Source of the DNA: Hyphomicrobiales bacterium
Lineage (GTDB): Bacteria > Pseudomonadota > Alphaproteobacteria > Rhizobiales > Ancalomicrobiaceae
Assembly: GCA_021286855.1 (NCBI GenBank)
Contig: JAJTBO010000008.1
Location: 1 to 64,000 of the forward strand
Direction of reading: 5' to 3'
DNA length: 64,000 nt
The notes beneath the pieces are model-generated. The model was not told the origin of the DNA and did not search any database. It saw nothing but the letters and a program-made list of their open reading frames with translations. Positions 1-8,556 of this stretch are shown here, one piece after another (positions within the stretch are counted from its first letter, which is position 1; the number at the start of each line of letters is the position of its first letter). The position numbers were made by a program, and so were the translations under genes.

Positions 1-968
1 CCACGGTCCTCGCCGAGCAGGCCGACGGCGTCGGCGCGGCACTGGCGGCAGTGGCGCATCAGCTTGGCGCCGCCCTCGAGCTTGTCCTGGAGATCCTTCA
101 GCTCCATCGCGGTCGGGCCGCGCTGGCCGGTGAGGCCGTAGTGGGTGCCGTGCGCCGGATCGGAGATCAGCGGCATGACGTTGTGCAGGAAGGCGCCACG
201 CTCCTTCACCCACTTGTTCACCTCGAGCAGGTGCTCGTCGTTGACGCCGGGGATGAGGACGGAGTTGATCTTGGTGAGGATGCCGCGGGCGGTGAGCATC
301 TCCAGGCCGAGCATCTGGCGCTCGTGCAGAATCTTCGCCGCTTCGACGCCCTCGTAGCGACGCTTATTGTAGTAGATCCAGGGATAGATCTTCGCGCCGA
401 TCTCGGGGTCGACCATATTGATGGTGATGGTGACGTGATCGACGTTCATCTGGGCGAGCTCTTCGACATGGTCGGGCAGCGCCAGACCGTTGGTCGAGAT
501 GCAGAGCTTGATGTCGGGGATCTCCTTGGAGATCTCCTCGAAGGTCGCCTTGGTCTTCTTCCAGTCGTAGCAGGCGTCGCCGGGGCCGGCGATGCCGAGG
601 ACCGAGAGCTGCGGCACCTCGTTGGCCACCGTCACGACCTTGCGCATCGCCTGATCGGGGGTGAGCTTCTCGGAGACGACGCCGGGCCGGCTCTCGTTGG
701 CGCAATCGTACTTACGATTGCAATAATTGCACTGGATGTTGCAGGCTGGCGCGACGGCGACGTGCATACGCGCGAAATAGTGGTGCGCCTCTTCCGAGTA
801 GCACGGGTGATCCTTGATCTTGTCCCAGGTCGCCTCGTCCATGTCCTCGGGCTTGGCGGACGAGCCGCAGGAGGAGGACGAACATCCGCCCGACGCGGCG
901 GTCTTCTCGAGAGATGCGACGTCGATCGGCGTCAACAGGCTCTCCAAGGAAATCATCGGCTGGTTCAT
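1..968 (-). CDS. nifB: Nitrogenase cofactor biosynthesis protein NifB (3' end outside window)
   Basis: NifB is the radical-SAM enzyme that fuses two [4Fe-4S] clusters and inserts the central carbon to make NifB-co, the precursor of FeMo-co. Reading the minus strand from an ATG at 968 gives [16 protein letters not shown], then a Cys/Ser-rich stretch, then the radical-SAM motif CNIQCNYC (Cys76, Cys80, Cys83), followed by typical NifB blocks such as [10 protein letters not shown] and [17 protein letters not shown] ribosome site lies about 8 nt upstream of the ATG. About 322 codons are present; the frame is open to the window edge, so the C-terminus (including any NifX-like domain) is missing. 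The gene is preceded by a sigma-54 promoter and a NifA site. Identity is certain from the motifs. Confidence 0.97.
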   Translation of the reverse strand, partial: MNQPMISLESLLTPIDVASLEKTAASGGCSSSSCGSSAKPEDMDEATWDKIKDHPCYSEEAHHYFARMHVAVAPACNIQCNYCNRKYDCANESRPGVVSEKLTPDQAMRKVVTVANEVPQLSVLGIAGPGDACYDWKKTKATFEEISKEIPDIKLCISTNGLALPDHVEELAQMNVDHVTITINMVDPEIGAKIYPWIYYNKRRYEGVEAAKILHERQMLGLEMLTARGILTKINSVLIPGVNDEHLLEVNKWVKERGAFLHNVMPLISDPAHGTHYGLTGQRGPTAMELKDLQDKLEGGAKLMRHCRQCRADAVGLLGEDR

Positions 969-1005
969 CACGACCACTCCCCTCGGCATGGTTCCGAAGC
1001 GAAGT

Positions 1006-1021
1006 GGCAAACGGCGTGCCA
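1006..1021 (-). promoter_or_regulatory. Sigma-54 (-24/-12) promoter of nifB
   Basis: The minus strand reads TGGCACGCCGTTTGCC, matching TGGCAC-N5-TTGC with GG and GC at the correct spacing. Transcription would start near 995, giving a leader of about 27 nt before the nifB ATG at 968. Confidence 0.9.
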
Positions 1022-1096
1022 AGGCGCGAATACCGCGGTTTTCCGCGTCTTCCTGAAGCTATGGAAATTTACCGACAGAGGAGCGTGTCGGATTCC

Positions 1097-1112
1097 TGTC
1101 GGGTGTCCGACA
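1097..1112. promoter_or_regulatory. NifA upstream activator site (TGT-N10-ACA)
   Basis: TGT at 1097-1099 and ACA at 1110-1112 are separated by exactly 10 bases, the NifA target pattern. The site lies about 75-90 bp upstream of the nifB -24 element, the usual distance. It sits in a larger palindrome CTGTCGG-N4-CCGACAG (1096-1113), and a second inverted repeat, CCGACA-N8-TGTCGG (1072-1091), lies beside it. Confidence 0.75.
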
Positions 1113-1222
1113 GAAGCGCGACGCGACGGCCGCTACCGACGCCGCATGCGTCTTTTCCCGAATTGCCAAGCATTTGGGCAGCAGTTCATACGAAAGAGAT
1201 TCAACGGAGGCGGCGAAAAGCC

Positions 1223-1621
1223 ATGGATCAGCAGGCCGAGACGCTGGAGACGGCGATCGCGCGGCTCGTTCGGCGTTTCTACGCCAAGGGCGACGCAGAC
1301 GAACTTCTGGGACCGGTGTTCCGCGCCATCCCGGCGTTCGACGAACACATCGACGTCATCGTCGACTTCTGGTCGCGGCAGCTGCTGGGAACCGACCGTT
1401 ACCAGGGGCGGCCCTTCCCGCCGCACTGGAAGCTCGACATCGAGCCCGAGCACTTCGATCGCTGGATGGCGCTGTTCAGCGAGACGGCGCGCGAGGAACT
1501 GCCCGAGGATCTCGCCGAACAGGCGATCACCAAGGCCGGCCACATGGCGACCGCCTTCCAGGCCGGCATGTTCCCGCTCAAGAGCCCCGACGGGCGGCCG
1601 ATGAAGCTGCCGCGCGGTTGA
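1223..1621 (+). CDS. Group III truncated haemoglobin
   Basis: A 132-residue protein starting MDQQAETLETAI. The conserved blocks of group III (P-type) truncated globins are present: RRFYAKG near residue 18, LGPVF, VDFWSRQLLGTDRYQG, and EHFDRWMALF, whose His is the expected proximal haem ligand. Length fits the family (about 130-140). These proteins bind O2 or NO; the physiological role is not settled. The start is chosen at ATG 1223, behind a GGAGG site at 1206-1210. The gene is divergent from nifB and shares its 254-bp upstream region, which suggests, but does not prove, a role under nitrogen-fixing or microaerobic conditions. Confidence 0.88.
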   Translation: MDQQAETLETAIARLVRRFYAKGDADELLGPVFRAIPAFDEHIDVIVDFWSRQLLGTDRYQGRPFPPHWKLDIEPEHFDRWMALFSETAREELPEDLAEQAITKAGHMATAFQAGMFPLKSPDGRPMKLPRG

Positions 1622-1629
1622 GACGGGCG

Positions 1630-1653
1630 AGGCGCCCCGACGCCGCGCCTTTT
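1630..1653 (+). terminator. Probable terminator after the truncated haemoglobin
   Basis: AGGCGC (1630-1635) pairs with GCGCCT (1645-1650) and is followed by TTT, eight bases beyond the stop codon of the globin gene. Confidence 0.5.
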
Positions 1654-1864
1654 CGCAACGCAACACGTCGCCGAACGCCTTCGGACTTCACACCACCGCA
1701 TACCGCGTTTCGAGAAAACCTCGAAACATCTGAAATTTGAGCTCTGCGTTACGCTGGGTCAACTTGCGCAATACGTATATTCACTCAAGTTTTTACACAT
1801 CATTCGTTAACTGCGTCGCCTCCACTCTGTCCGACGAACCTTTCCGGACGAGGGCCGCAGCGCC

Positions 1865-2389
1865 ATGGCAACCCGTGCAAGTCCCACGCGCACCGAAGTC
1901 ACATTCGCCTCCGATGAGATCATCGTCTCGAAGACCGACCTCAAGGGGCGGATCACCTACGCCAATCGGACCTTCTCGAAGGTGGCCGGCTTCAGCCGTG
2001 CGGAACTGATGGGCGCGCCGCACTCGATCATTCGCCATCCCGACATGCCGCGGGCGGTGTTTCGACTGCTGTGGGATCGGCTCGGCGAGGAGAAGGAAGT
2101 CTTCGCCTATGTGAAGAACATGACGCGGACCGGCGACTTCTATTGGGTCTTCGCCCATGTCACGCCGTCCTACGACGACGCCGGCAAGGTGGTCGGCTAT
2201 CACTCGAACCGTCGCGTGCCCGATCGGCGGGTGGTGAATGGCGTGATCGAACCGCTCTACGCGGCGCTTCTGGACATCGAAGCCGGTCACGCCAACGCCA
2301 AGGACGGCCTCAACGCTTCGTACGCGAAGCTCATGGACATCGTGAAGTCGAAGGCCAGCAGCTATGACGAACTCGTCTTTTCGCTCTGA
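1865..2389 (+). CDS. Aer-type PAS domain protein (signal-input half of a split aerotaxis receptor)
   Basis: A 174-residue soluble protein made almost entirely of one PAS domain of the Aer type. Hallmarks are the N-terminal [10 protein letters not shown] block, [33 protein letters not shown] and VVGYHSNRR. In Aer this domain binds FAD and reports redox or oxygen state. No membrane segment, HAMP or methyl-accepting region is present in this protein; these are in the next gene, whose ATG (2364) lies 26 bp upstream of this stop. The two frames therefore overlap and are probably translationally coupled. The pair looks like an Aer receptor encoded as two polypeptides. FAD binding is inferred from family membership. 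Confidence 0.85.
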   Translation: MATRASPTRTEVTFASDEIIVSKTDLKGRITYANRTFSKVAGFSRAELMGAPHSIIRHPDMPRAVFRLLWDRLGEEKEVFAYVKNMTRTGDFYWVFAHVTPSYDDAGKVVGYHSNRRVPDRRVVNGVIEPLYAALLDIEAGHANAKDGLNASYAKLMDIVKSKASSYDELVFSL

Positions 2390-3974
2390 GGCATTGGCGC
2401 CCGGCGTCGTCGGTCTCGTCGCGATCTGCGGCGCCGGCGGCGCGATCTGGTTCGGGGCGACGGGGATCGCGCTCGGACTTCTCGCCGTCGCGGCGCTGGC
2501 CACGGCGGGCGGAATCTGGGTGGCGTGGCACATCCGCGCCGGAGTGGGGCGCGCCGTCGACGTCTGCAACGCGCTGACGCGCGGCGACTTCGAAACGCGG
2601 GACTTGGTCTTCGACCAGTGGGGCATGGTCGGCGAACTCTCCGAAGCGATCAACGACATGGCCGACCACATCGACGCCTTCGTTCGCGAATCCAGCGCGG
2701 CGATGGATGCGGTCCGGCACAATCGCTATTGGCGGCGGATCCTGCCGGACGGCATGCACGGGGCGCTCCTGCGCGCCTCCGAGACGATCAACGACGCGGC
2801 GCAGGCGATCCAGGAGCGGGTCTCCGCCTTCGACGTGTCGACCGGCGACTTCGCCGACACGATCAATTCGATCGTCGAGAGGCTGACGCAGTCGGCCCGC
2901 GAGGTCGGCGACACCGCCGGCCGGCTCGGCGAGGGCGCCGGCGTCACCGGCGAACGGGCCACCACGGTGGTCGGCACGTCCCGCGAGGCCTCGGGCGAGG
3001 TGCGCCGGGTCGCCGAGGCGACCGAGCGGCTGACCTCGTCGGCGCGCGGCGTCGGCGAAGAGGTCGAGCGTTCCGCTTCGATCGCGCGCACCGCGGTGGA
3101 GCGGGCCAAGGAGACCGGACGCATCGTCGAGGGCCTGTCGGAAGCGGCGGAGAAGATCGGCGCGGTGATCGGGCTGATCGATCAGATCGCCGGCCAGACC
3201 AACCTCCTCGCCCTCAACGCCACGATCGAAGCGGCGCGGGCGGGCGAAGCCGGGCGCGGCTTCGCGGTCGTCGCGGCCGAGGTCAAGGGGCTCGCCGAAC
3301 AGACCGGCAAGGCGACCGGCGAGATCTCGCGCCACATCGCCGAGGTCCAGTCGGCGACCCGGGCGGCGGTCGACAGCATCCTCGGCATCGGCGGCACCAT
3401 CGCCGAGATCGACGCGATCACTTCGACCATGCGCGGCTCGATCGAAGGACAGATCGTCGCCACCGGCGAGATCTCGCGCAACGTCGGCAACGCCATCGAA
3501 GGCTCGCAACGCGTCGCCGGCAACATCGAGGGGATCGAAGCGATCGCGCGGGAGACCGCCGATCTCGCCGAGGGCATTCGCGACGCCTCGCAGGGCATCT
3601 CCTCGGAGAGCGACCGGCTCTCCGTCACCGTGCGCGACTTCCTGGTTCGGCTGAGGCGCGGTCCGCTCGATCGGCGCACCGACGCCGAACCGCGCGTCGA
3701 CGCCGGCCACGAGGTCGACGTGATCGACGGATCTCGGCGCAGCCGCGCCACCGTGCTCGATCTGTCGATGACCGGGGCGAAGTTGGTCGGCGACCTGCCG
3801 GGCGCCTCGGTCGGCAAACGCTACGATCTCTCCGGCGAGCCGGGCGTGACCGTTCCCTGCGTCGTGCGCTGGGTGTCGGCGGAGGCGGTCGGCGTCGAAT
3901 TCGTCGCGACCGAACTCGGCCCCAAGGCGCTCGAACGTCTGCGCCGGCTGACGGCGAGCACGCGCGCCGCGTGA
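2364..3974 (+). CDS. Methyl-accepting chemotaxis protein with HAMP and C-terminal PilZ domain
   Basis: 536 residues. Two adjoining hydrophobic segments near residues 13-55 form a membrane hairpin with almost no periplasmic domain, followed by a HAMP region and a long coiled-coil signalling domain. The MCP hairpin tip is canonical ([20 protein letters not shown]). After about residue 430 comes a PilZ-like domain with an Arg-rich lead (RRTDAEPR) and DLSMTGAKL, the DxSxxG motif that contacts cyclic-di-GMP. It lacks its own sensory domain, so the overlapping upstream PAS protein is the likely sensor. A link between cyclic-di-GMP and chemotaxis signalling is an inference from the PilZ motif. Confidence 0.9.
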   Translation: MTNSSFRSEALAPGVVGLVAICGAGGAIWFGATGIALGLLAVAALATAGGIWVAWHIRAGVGRAVDVCNALTRGDFETRDLVFDQWGMVGELSEAINDMADHIDAFVRESSAAMDAVRHNRYWRRILPDGMHGALLRASETINDAAQAIQERVSAFDVSTGDFADTINSIVERLTQSAREVGDTAGRLGEGAGVTGERATTVVGTSREASGEVRRVAEATERLTSSARGVGEEVERSASIARTAVERAKETGRIVEGLSEAAEKIGAVIGLIDQIAGQTNLLALNATIEAARAGEAGRGFAVVAAEVKGLAEQTGKATGEISRHIAEVQSATRAAVDSILGIGGTIAEIDAITSTMRGSIEGQIVATGEISRNVGNAIEGSQRVAGNIEGIEAIARETADLAEGIRDASQGISSESDRLSVTVRDFLVRLRRGPLDRRTDAEPRVDAGHEVDVIDGSRRSRATVLDLSMTGAKLVGDLPGASVGKRYDLSGEPGVTVPCVVRWVSAEAVGVEFVATELGPKALERLRRLTASTRAA

Positions 3975-4048
3975 TCGGTTCGCCGCGTTGCGAAACGATG
4001 ACGAAAACTTCAGATGACGCCGGCGTGATCGTCGTGCTCAAATGGATT

Positions 4049-4080
4049 CGAGGCCGGGCTCGCTCCGGCCTCGTGTCGTT
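4049..4080 (+). terminator. Probable terminator after the MCP gene
   Basis: A perfect 9-bp stem, CGAGGCCGG (4049-4057) with CCGGCCTCG (4065-4073), loop 7 nt, followed by TGTCGTTT. It lies between the MCP stop and the RND adaptor start. Confidence 0.55.
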
Positions 4081-4102
4081 TCACGTCAGCCGAGGTTCGC
4101 TC

Positions 4103-5272
4103 ATGCGGGTCGCCGCCGTTCGTCTCTCCGCCGCGGGCGTCCTGCTCGCGGCCTCCGTCGGGCTCTTCGTCTCCGGTCGAAACGTCGAGGCGCAGACCGC
4201 GCCGGGCGGACCGCCGGCCGGTCCGACGGTGACCGTCGCCAAGCCGGTGGTGCGCGAGGTGCAGGAGACGCAGGTCTTCACCGGGCGTTTCGACGCGACC
4301 CAATCGGTGACGATCAAATCGCGGGTGCCGGGCTATCTGCAATCGGCCGATTTCGTCGACGGCGCCTTCGTCAAGAAGGGCGATCTGCTCTTCACCATCG
4401 ACCCGCGGCCCTACAGGGCGGCGGTCGATCAGGCCAAGGCCGCGGTCACGGTTTCCGACACGACGCTGCAGTTCGCGCAGAACGACTACGAGCGCGCGTT
4501 GCAGCTGCAGAAGACCGGCAACATCACCGACCAGACCTTCGATCAGCGTCGCCAAGCCCTGCTCCAGGCGCAGGCGCGGGCGCTGGGCGACAAGGCGGCG
4601 CTCACCGCCGCCGCGCTCAATCTCGAATTCACCGAGATCCGCGCCCCCTTCGACGGCCGCATGTCGCGGGCGCTGGTCTCGGAAGGGACGCTGGTGGGGG
4701 CCTCCGACACGGCGCTGGCGACGATCGTCGCCGCCGATCCGATCGATTTCTACTTCGAGCTCGACGAGGCGACCTTCCTCACCCTCGAGCGCGCGCTGGG
4801 CTCTGGCGGGGCCAAGGGCTCGATCGTCGGCGCCAAGGTGCTGGTCGGAGCCTCCGACGAGCCGGAACCGAAGCGCGCGGCGGCGATCGACTTCGTCGAC
4901 AACCGCGTCGACCAGGCCTCCGGCACGATGCGGCTCCGGGCGCGGGTGGCGAACGGCGATCTGTTCCTGACCCCCGGCCTGTTCGGCCGCATCCGCATTC
5001 CCGTGGGCGGGCCGAAGACCGGCGTCCTCGTCCCCGACGAAGCGATCGCCTCCGACCAGACCCGACGGATCGTCTATCTGGTCGGCGAAGGCGGCGCGCT
5101 GACGCCGAAGCCGGTGGTGGTCGGTCCGAAGATCGACGGCTATCGGCTGGTGCGGTCCGGGCTGACCGGCGAGGAGACGATCGTGGTCAACGGCCTCGTG
5201 CGGATCCGCCCGGGCGTCAAGGTGACGCCGCAGCCGACGACGCTGCCGGCGGTCGCCGGCCAGTCGAAGTAA
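4103..5272 (+). CDS. RND efflux periplasmic adaptor (membrane fusion protein)
   Basis: 389 residues, MexA/AcrA family. The start at ATG 4103 gives a clear Sec signal peptide (MRVAAVRLSAAGVLLAASVG) ending near VEAQT. The barrel-sandwich (lipoyl) halves, an alpha-hairpin around residues 100-165, and the beta-barrel and membrane-proximal parts follow in order; GRFDATQSV, PGYLQSADFVDGAFVKKGDLLF and EIRAPFDGRMSRALVSEGTLV are typical. The protein would connect the inner-membrane pump to an outer-membrane channel. It is 15 bp upstream of the pump gene and surely co-transcribed. No TolC-type gene follows, so the channel must be encoded elsewhere. Substrate cannot be told from sequence. Confidence 0.93.
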   Translation: MRVAAVRLSAAGVLLAASVGLFVSGRNVEAQTAPGGPPAGPTVTVAKPVVREVQETQVFTGRFDATQSVTIKSRVPGYLQSADFVDGAFVKKGDLLFTIDPRPYRAAVDQAKAAVTVSDTTLQFAQNDYERALQLQKTGNITDQTFDQRRQALLQAQARALGDKAALTAAALNLEFTEIRAPFDGRMSRALVSEGTLVGASDTALATIVAADPIDFYFELDEATFLTLERALGSGGAKGSIVGAKVLVGASDEPEPKRAAAIDFVDNRVDQASGTMRLRARVANGDLFLTPGLFGRIRIPVGGPKTGVLVPDEAIASDQTRRIVYLVGEGGALTPKPVVVGPKIDGYRLVRSGLTGEETIVVNGLVRIRPGVKVTPQPTTLPAVAGQSK

Positions 5273-5287
5273 GGGGGGCGTCGGTCG

Positions 5288-8200
5288 ATGCGCTTCGCTC
5301 ACTTCTTCGTCCGACGGCCGATCTTCGCCTCGGTCGTCTCGATCCTGACGGTGATCGTCGGCCTCGTCGCCTTCGAGACGCTGCCGGTGTCGCAATATCC
5401 GGAGATCGCGCCGCCGACGATCGTGGTGCGCGCCAACTATCCCGGCGCCGACGCGGAAACCGTGGCCGCCACGGTCGCGACGCCGCTCGAAGAGCAGATC
5501 AATGGCGTCGAGGACATGCTCTACATGTCCTCCTATTCCTCCGCCGACGGGTCGATGGCGCTGACCATCACCTTCCGTCTCGGCACCGACCTCAACAAGG
5601 CGCAGGTTCTCGTCCAGAACCGCGTCGCCGTCGCACAACCGCGCCTGCCGGCGGCGGTGCAGCAGACCGGCGTCACCACCAACAAGTCGTCGCCCGACAT
5701 CATGATGGTGGTGACGATGTTCTCGCCGGACGGCACGCTCGACCCGCTCTACGTGTCGAACTGGGCGCGCGCCAACGTCCGCGATCCCCTGCTGCGCCTC
5801 GACGGCGTCGGCGAGGTGACGATCTTCGGCGAGCGGCTCTATTCGCTCCGGATCTGGCTCGATCCGACGAAGCTCGGCTCGCTCGGCCTCGTCGCCGACG
5901 ACGTCGTTCAGGCGGTCAAGGCGCAGAACGTCCAGGTCTCCTCGGGCACGCTCGGCGCGCAACCGGCGCCGGCGTCGAACGCGCTGGAGCTGGTGGTGCG
6001 CACGCAGGGCCGCTTCGACGATCCGCGCCAGTTCGAGGACGTGATCGTGCGCTCGACCGGCGACGGCCGCGTCGTGCGCCTCAGGGACGTCGCCCGCGTC
6101 GAGATCGGCGCGCAGAGCTACACCAACACCTCCGCCTACTCCGGCAAGCCGTCGGTCAACATCGGCGTCTTCCAACGGCCGGGCACCAACGCGCTCGCCG
6201 CCGCCAAGCAGATCAAGGCGCAGATGGAGGAGCTGGCGAAGAGCTTCCCGCCGGGCCTCGGCTACACGATCGGCTTCAACCCGACCGAATACATCCAGGC
6301 CTCGGTCGACAGCGTCTACGAGACGCTGTTCGAGGCGGTCGGCCTCGTGGTGATCGTGGTGATCGTGTTCCTGCAGTCGTGGCGGACGGCGATCATCCCG
6401 CTGGTGGCGATCCCGGTGTCGTTGATCGGCACCTTCGCGGTGCTGGCGGCGCTCGGCTATTCGCTCAACAACCTGACCCTGTTCGGCCTCGTCCTGGCGA
6501 TCGGCATCGTCGTCGACGACGCGATCGTCGTGGTCGAGAACGTCGAGCGCAACATCCGCGAGGGCATGCGGCCGCGCGACGCCGCCCACACCACGATGGA
6601 CGAGGTCGGCACGGCGGTGATCGCGATCGCGCTGGTGCTCGCCGCCGTGTTCGTGCCGACCGCCTTCGTCTCCGGCATCACCGGCCAGTTCTACCGCCAG
6701 TTCGCGGTGACGATCGCCGTCTCGACGATCATCTCGGCGATCAACTCGCTGACGCTGTCGCCGGCGCTCGCCGCGTTGCTCCTCAAGGCGCACGACGACG
6801 CCACGCCGGAAGGCCCCATCGCCCGCTTCGGGCACGGGCTCGCCTCGGGCTTCAACCGCGGATTCGACGCGCTCGCCGACGTCTATGCGCGGGCGGTCGG
6901 GGTCTGCGTGCGGTGGAAGTCGCTCGCCCTCCTCCTCTACGCCGGCCTCGTCGGCGGCACCCTGTGGCTCGCTCAGATCCTGCCGACCGGCTTCATCCCG
7001 TCGCAGGATCAGGGCTACGCCTTCGTCATCGTGCAGTTGCCGGACGGCGCGTCGCTGACCCGCACGCAAGCCGTGGTGGCGGAAGCGGGCGAACGGGTGC
7101 GCAAGATCGAGGGCGTCGCCGCGACGGTCGAAATCGCCGGCATCAATGCGGCGACCTTCACGCCGTCGTCGAACGGCGCGGTGCTGTTCACGCCCTTCGT
7201 CGCCTTCGACGAACGCCTGAAGACCGGACGGACGTCGCAGAAGATCGTCGGCGAGATCATGCGGGCGCTCGCCCCGATGCAGGAGGCCTTCACGGTGGCG
7301 GTGCCGCCGCCGCCGGTGCGCGGCCTCGGCAACCAGGGCGGCTTCAAGCTGCAGATCCAGGAGAAGGATTCGGCCGACATGCGCCGCGTCCTCGGCCTCG
7401 CCTATCAGATGATGGGCGCGGCGGCGAAGGACCCGCTGCTCACCCGCGTCTTCACCACCTTCACCGCCTCGACGCCGCAGGTCTGGCTCGACATCGATCG
7501 GACGAGAGCGCAGATGCTGAACGTGCCGATCGGCGCGATCTTCGACGCGCTCCAGCAGAACTTCGGGTCGGCCTATGTCAACGACTTCAACGCCTTCGGC
7601 CGGGTCTATCAGGTCCGCGCGCAGGCCGACGCCGAGTTCCGCCTGACCGAACAGGACCTCGGCCGGTTGAAGGTGCGTTCGTCGAACGGCGCGCTGGTGC
7701 CGCTCGGCACGCTGGTCGACGTGCGCGAGGTCGCCGGTCCGTCGCTGATCCAGCGGTTCAACATGTACACCTCGGTGCCGTTGCAGGGACAAGCCGCGGC
7801 GGGCGTCTCCTCCGGCGTCGCGCTCGAACGGATGGAGCAGATCGCCCGGCAGGTGCTGCCGCAGGGCACGGGCTTCGAATGGACCGAACTGGCGCTGCAG
7901 GAGAAGCTCGCCGGCGGTTCGGCCGCGCCGATCTTCGCGCTGTCGGTGCTGTTCGTGTTCCTGCTGCTCGCCGCGCAATACGAGAGCTGGGCCTTGCCGC
8001 TCGCCATCATCCTGATCGTGCCGCTCGGCGTCGGCGCGGCGCTGGCGGGCGTGTGGATGCGGGGCATGGACAACAACATCCTGACCCAGATCGGTCTGAT
8101 CGTGCTGATCGGTCTGGCGGCGAAGAATTCGATCCTGATCGTCGAATTCGCCTCGCAGCAGGAGATCCAGAACCGCGAAGGGCCGGTCAAGGCGGCGATC

Positions 8201-8458
8201 GAGGCCTGTCGGCTGCGCCTGCGGCCGATCCTGATGACCGCCTTCGCCTTCATCCTCGGCGTCGTGCCGCTCGCCTTCGCGACCGGCCCCGGCGCGGAGA
8301 TGCGGCAGGCGATCGGCACGGCGGTGCTCTGGGGGATGATCGGCGTGACCTTCGTCGGCCTGTTCCTGACGCCGGTGTTCTACGTGACGATCCGCAAGAC
8401 GACCGGATGGTTCCGCAGCCGGGCCAAGCGGCGGGCGGTGGCGGCGCGAGCCGGCTGA
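5288..8458 (+). CDS. RND multidrug efflux pump, HAE1 (AcrB/MexB) family
   Basis: 1056 residues, the normal length for a proton-driven HAE1 pump. It starts MRFAHFFVRRPIFASVVSIL, the usual N-terminal TM1, and contains ETLPVSQYPEIAPP. TM4 carries IGIVVDDAIVVVENV with the paired Asp residues of the proton relay. Two large periplasmic loops and a C-terminal TM8-12 bundle (FFLTPVFYVTIRK-like end) are present, in the twofold repeat expected. It forms a trimer in the inner membrane with the adaptor encoded just upstream. There is no adjacent TetR or MarR regulator. Family assignment is secure; substrates are unknown. Confidence 0.95.
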   Translation: MRFAHFFVRRPIFASVVSILTVIVGLVAFETLPVSQYPEIAPPTIVVRANYPGADAETVAATVATPLEEQINGVEDMLYMSSYSSADGSMALTITFRLGTDLNKAQVLVQNRVAVAQPRLPAAVQQTGVTTNKSSPDIMMVVTMFSPDGTLDPLYVSNWARANVRDPLLRLDGVGEVTIFGERLYSLRIWLDPTKLGSLGLVADDVVQAVKAQNVQVSSGTLGAQPAPASNALELVVRTQGRFDDPRQFEDVIVRSTGDGRVVRLRDVARVEIGAQSYTNTSAYSGKPSVNIGVFQRPGTNALAAAKQIKAQMEELAKSFPPGLGYTIGFNPTEYIQASVDSVYETLFEAVGLVVIVVIVFLQSWRTAIIPLVAIPVSLIGTFAVLAALGYSLNNLTLFGLVLAIGIVVDDAIVVVENVERNIREGMRPRDAAHTTMDEVGTAVIAIALVLAAVFVPTAFVSGITGQFYRQFAVTIAVSTIISAINSLTLSPALAALLLKAHDDATPEGPIARFGHGLASGFNRGFDALADVYARAVGVCVRWKSLALLLYAGLVGGTLWLAQILPTGFIPSQDQGYAFVIVQLPDGASLTRTQAVVAEAGERVRKIEGVAATVEIAGINAATFTPSSNGAVLFTPFVAFDERLKTGRTSQKIVGEIMRALAPMQEAFTVAVPPPPVRGLGNQGGFKLQIQEKDSADMRRVLGLAYQMMGAAAKDPLLTRVFTTFTASTPQVWLDIDRTRAQMLNVPIGAIFDALQQNFGSAYVNDFNAFGRVYQVRAQADAEFRLTEQDLGRLKVRSSNGALVPLGTLVDVREVAGPSLIQRFNMYTSVPLQGQAAAGVSSGVALERMEQIARQVLPQGTGFEWTELALQEKLAGGSAAPIFALSVLFVFLLLAAQYESWALPLAIILIVPLGVGAALAGVWMRGMDNNILTQIGLIVLIGLAAKNSILIVEFASQQEIQNREGPVKAAIEACRLRLRPILMTAFAFILGVVPLAFATGPGAEMRQAIGTAVLWGMIGVTFVGLFLTPVFYVTIRKTTGWFRSRAKRRAVAARAG

Positions 8459-8482
8459 CGCCCTCCCCGGCTTGCCGGCATG

Positions 8483-8523
8483 CGAGAAAAAAGAACGCCC
8501 CGGTCGATCGCTCGGCCGGGGCG
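8483..8523 (-). terminator. Rho-independent terminator of the nitrate assimilation operon
   Basis: On the minus strand CGCCCCGG (8523-8516) pairs with CCGGGGCG (8503-8496) and is followed by TTCTTTTTTC. It lies 33 bp past the nasA stop. Confidence 0.85.
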
Positions 8524-8556
8524 AGGTCCATGCGATCCGTCGTCGCACGGGAGGTC

